Below are positions 60,926-64,000 of a stretch of DNA of 64,000 nt, piece by piece. The stretch's first letter is position 1. Each line of letters starts with the position of its first letter. Origin of the DNA: Atrina japonica (taxonomy: Eukaryota; Mollusca; Bivalvia; Pterioida; Pinnidae); contig BROG01000231.1 of the NCBI GenBank assembly GCA_030159075.1, positions 909,939 to 973,938 on the forward strand. The letters are read 5' to 3'. The notes under the pieces were generated by a model. The model made no database searches and was not told the DNA's origin. It saw only the letters and a program-made list of their open reading frames with translations. Position numbers and translations under genes: made by a program.

Positions 60926-61217
60926 AGTTTGTCTTGATTGATTGCAATCATTCTACATGTTTCTAGACACATTTATAGTTAAGAAGTAATGCGTTTTGCA
61001 TTGTCAATTTTCTTAATTGTCTGTTCATTAAATGTAAATCATTACCTATTCTGTAGAAATGCACTCCAGTATAAGCTGTGAAAAATAGATGGTAATTATA
61101 TAAATAATATCGCAATTATATTTTGAGTTTGGTTAAAAGTAAGGGGCAATCGGTAAAAACGAGAGGACATCATAACGTTTTGTAACGGGTTATTTAGCTA
61201 AGCATAAAACAAAATTT

Positions 61218-61292
<75 letters not shown>

Positions 61293-61589
61293 CGCAACAT
61301 CTCTAGTTAAAAATGCCATTATCATTATAATTTATATATATAAACTGACGTGCCAAGATTAATGCTCCTTTATTTATTTTTCTCTGTATAATTATACATT
61401 TCATACGAATCTGCAATTTTCAAAACATATATGGAAAGTCGTTGATCAAAGGTGTATTGTCTCATTGCTTCCGCCCTTAAGTCATGATATGTATAAGCTG
61501 TCAATTGCCTATGTCAAGATTAAACTTCACCCATCATATAGCAGATATACCTTTAATAGATTTGTAACTAAATACATGTACATTGTATA
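60926..61589. other. Intergenic, nothing but a TA microsatellite
   Basis: AT-rich sequence downstream of the receptor. Confidence 0.5.
61219..61291. repeat. (TA)n microsatellite
   Basis: About 36 TA repeats. Confidence 0.95.
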
Positions 61590-62440
61590 TAAAAATCTCA
61601 GATGCCAAAGTATCAATCTTCAGGTTATCCAGGAGATGCCAAAGTATCAATCTTCAGGTTATCCAGGAGATGCCAAAGTATCAATCTTCAGCTTATCCAG
61701 GAGATGCCAATGTATCAATCTTCAGGTTATCCAGTATACGTATAAAAATCTGCTTTTGATTTTTTATTTTGGGTAGTGTTTTACGCCACATTCAATAATG
61801 ATTCAGTTATAGGGTGGCGACCAAATTTTTATTGGCGGAGGAGAGAACGCGGTCACAGTGTACCCGGGAAGAGACCACCGGTCTTCCACAAGTAAACTGG
61901 CACACTTTCTCACAAATATCAGCTTAGGTACCAGCGATGCTCAAACATCCGCTGACCAGAAGTGAGAGACTTCATGGCTTAAAGTGCTCCAACCATTCGG
62001 TCACGGAGGCTCCTTACAAATCTGGTGAATATTGGACAAATACGAACCTCTGAAAATCCAGAGGTGAGATCAGGTGTCATGGAGAAGTATGCATCACCTG
62101 TTGAACATTCACATCTGCCGCGAGTCTACAGTCAAATTCAAATGAAATAAGTACAGACTTTATTATCGTCACAATTGGTAAAGACGACTCAACAACCCTT
62201 ATCGGACAGGTAAATAAACATTTCATTTAGTGAAACAGAGTAATCACAAACAATGACATTATTCCGATCATAAAATTTGCGGAACGTTGACATCAAACGC
62301 GATTTTCGATATCCCTGTGTCAATAACTTATCAGTAAGTAGGTTACCGCTGTATATGAAATGTTCATATGTTGAATAAGCTCTAGCATATCGGATCGTTT
62401 GTGAGATATAAACACCATATACAGGTGATTGCAACTGGAA
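61590..62440 (-). mobile_element. 5'-truncated retroelement, most complete copy, split by a SINE
   Basis: Read on the minus strand it opens (62434) in an intact reading frame of 81 codons with YGVYISQTIRYARAYSTY, LLTDKLLTQGYRKSRL and STFRKFYDRNNVIV. Such motifs recur at the C-terminus of invertebrate reverse-transcriptase ORFs. The 3' non-coding part follows, split by a SINE at 61753-62017. The terminal segment (agatgccaaagtatcaatct tcaggttatccagg) is tandemly repeated four times at 34-bp spacing (61600-61735). Confidence 0.8.
61753..62017 (-). mobile_element. tRNA-derived SINE inserted in a retroelement
   Basis: The minus-strand head ggagcctccgtgaccgaatg with gttggagcac keeps a box A. The body has tacccgggaagagaccaccg and agtaaactggcacactttct. 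A 7-bp duplication, aaatctg, lies at 61746-61752 and 62018-62024, and joining across it restores the retroelement end. Confidence 0.9.
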
Positions 62441-63624
62441 GCAGAAAATGTCAGGTTTGTTGTATAGCCTGGTTGTTAATTTCCCGTCTGTGTCTTCAGT
62501 AAGTAGGAAGCGTGTGTGTTAGTTTCTGTTGTGTCTTTAGTTTGTAGTTACTCCAACGTTAACTATACTGTATTATAGTAAAAAGGATTTGAGCATTGAG
62601 TAAAGGACTTTACTACACAAGAAAGGAGACAATCGTGTTACTTTTCCTGCTTGAACGTAAACTATTAGAGTTGTCTTTCTTTGTATTCTTATGTGACGTT
62701 ATCGTCACCCGCGATAATATAGTTTTTCCAAAACCAACAAAATTACTATTCGAAAATTGTCACGTTTCGAGTATATTGATTTTAGACTATCGACCAACAA
62801 GGTATGAGACATATTGAAATGGATCTATTATATGTGAAGTTGCATTTTACAAGAGGTCACCAGAATTTTTCAGTATCAACACTTCATAGTTGGGGCAGAT
62901 GCAGGATTTCAAGATGGAGGGGCGAAATACTAGAATATCTTCGCCGAGCGATCTAGTCACGAAAATGTTGGTAGTTTGTTTTCAATTTTCCGCCTTTTTA
63001 TAAGAAAATTAATAAAAAGGATTTACACAATAATTTGTGCAAACTTTATGGCGAGCACCTGCAGTACCCCGCCTGAATCCGCACTGTTAGTAACGATTAC
63101 GTCATATAAAATGAGTTCCTTGAACAGATGGGAAATTAATTAATGAAAAGAAGGGTCTGAAGGAGCTAAAAATAGTATTTCCATCATTGAGTGACAGTGT
63201 TCCCAAAGACACGGTCCTTGGATAAGTTACAACGGCAAGGAAGAAGGTTTTCAGTTTACTATAATTTTGAAAAATCAAAATAGCAAAATACAGTTTTCGT
63301 ATTTTTAACTAGGTCCTTGTACGTCTACTTAAATGGTATCGAAGACTCCGGCAATTATGTGTATCTGTCGACTACATGCTGGTGAACATCATTTGTATTT
63401 TCTGTAAGTGATGCTATCAAAGTTAATTATGTAAATCAGAAGACTGGTTTACGACTTTTAACCGCGAAATACTGAAATGATGTACATAAATCATGTCTTA
63501 CATTTTTAATTCTATAGATTAAAGGGAATCTATCCTGAAATCTGAAGTAAACCTGAACGGAAATGATATACATGTATTTATTAATATATTTGCATCTCGA
63601 AAGTAGTTCAAACATCATAAACAC
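62441..63624. other. Intergenic, nothing recognised
   Basis: Unique sequence. The 73-codon plus ORF at 62596-62817 has no recognisable domain. Confidence 0.5.
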
Positions 63625-63835
63625 ACATTTCAATCGGGAAACATTTACCCCAAGTGGACAAAAACACACATTTCAATCCGGCGACATTTACCCCAAGTGG
63701 ACAAAAACACACTTTTCAATCGGGCGACATTTACCCCAAGTGGACAAAAACACACATTTCAATCGGGCGACATTTACCGCAAGTGGACAAAAACACACAT
63801 TTCAATCGGGCGACATTTACCCAAAGTGGAATATT
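63625..63835. repeat. 43-bp tandem repeat, 5 copies
   Basis: Units tcaatcgggcgacatttacc plus ccaagtggacaaaaacacacatt recur at 63631, 63674, 63717, 63760 and 63803. The overlapping ORFs only translate the repeat. Confidence 0.93.
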
Positions 63836-64000
63836 GACCCCGTTGAAAATCGGTGTATGGCCTATATTCCAAAACTGTTCCCAACTATAGTTGTCCTATC
63901 GCTAATTTATTTTCGAATAATATGTGACTGACCAGTAGTATATGTCCCATACTTCAGCTCATTTTTGCCATTAGATACTCCACGTCTCCAATTAGATACA
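63836..64000. other. Right edge, nothing recognised
   Basis: Unique sequence to the end of the window. Confidence 0.5.

Noticed and set aside
63563..63931. 122-codon ORF with a repeated peptide
   Set aside because: It is the 43-bp tandem repeat read through; 43 is not a multiple of three, so the frame rotates and no protein repeat is kept.

Overview
This 64 kb window is AT-rich nuclear DNA of a metazoan, most likely a bivalve mollusc. Its genes are split by GT-AG introns, and the space between exons is filled with minisatellites, tRNA-derived SINEs, small inverted-repeat elements and 5'-truncated retroelement ends of kinds common in bivalve genomes. No species can be named from the sequence.

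Three genes can be rebuilt exon by exon, and in each the exon lengths add up to an open frame. (1) Minus strand, 23856 to 8505: cereblon (CRBN), 9 exons, about 451 aa, the substrate receptor of the CRL4 ubiquitin ligase. Its zinc cysteines and tri-tryptophan ligand cage are intact. (2) Plus strand, 27604 to 29673: an ER-luminal J-domain co-chaperone of the DNAJB9/ERdj4 type, 3 coding exons, 265 aa, with an unusual acidic plus histidine-rich insertion. CRBN and DNAJB9 lie head to head. (3) Plus strand, 43260 to 59629: a 1,596-aa type I membrane protein in 8 exons. It has a signal peptide, two tandem mGluR-like Venus-flytrap domains, one transmembrane helix and a roughly 500-aa low-complexity cytoplasmic tail. 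It has no 7TM and no kinase or cyclase domain. In flytrap 2 the alpha-amino-acid contact positions known from mGluRs are identical or conservatively replaced; flytrap 1 has lost several. This is the strongest candidate for something undescribed. A short minus-strand exon at 91-403 may be the signal-anchor start of a type II membrane protein that runs off the left edge.

Layout: 0.8-4.2 kb is a 24-bp minisatellite; 5.75-7.5 kb is an 84-bp minisatellite; 8.5-23.9 kb is CRBN with repeat-laden introns; 23.9-27.6 kb is the divergent promoter region with a 5S-rRNA-derived repeat; 27.6-29.7 kb is DNAJB9; 29.7-43 kb is gene-poor with nested SINEs and small DNA transposons; 43-61 kb is the receptor; 61-64 kb holds more retroelement and SINE fragments.

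The three genes are not a pathway cluster. CRBN and DNAJB9 both serve protein quality control, one in nuclear/cytosolic ubiquitination and one in the ER lumen, and may share a promoter region. The receptor looks like an independent cell-surface sensor. Several insertions preserve their history: SINE in SINE, SINE in retroelement, inverted-repeat element in inverted-repeat element, and an hAT-sized element with a related uninterrupted sequence nearby. All calls come from reading the sequence; no database search was run.
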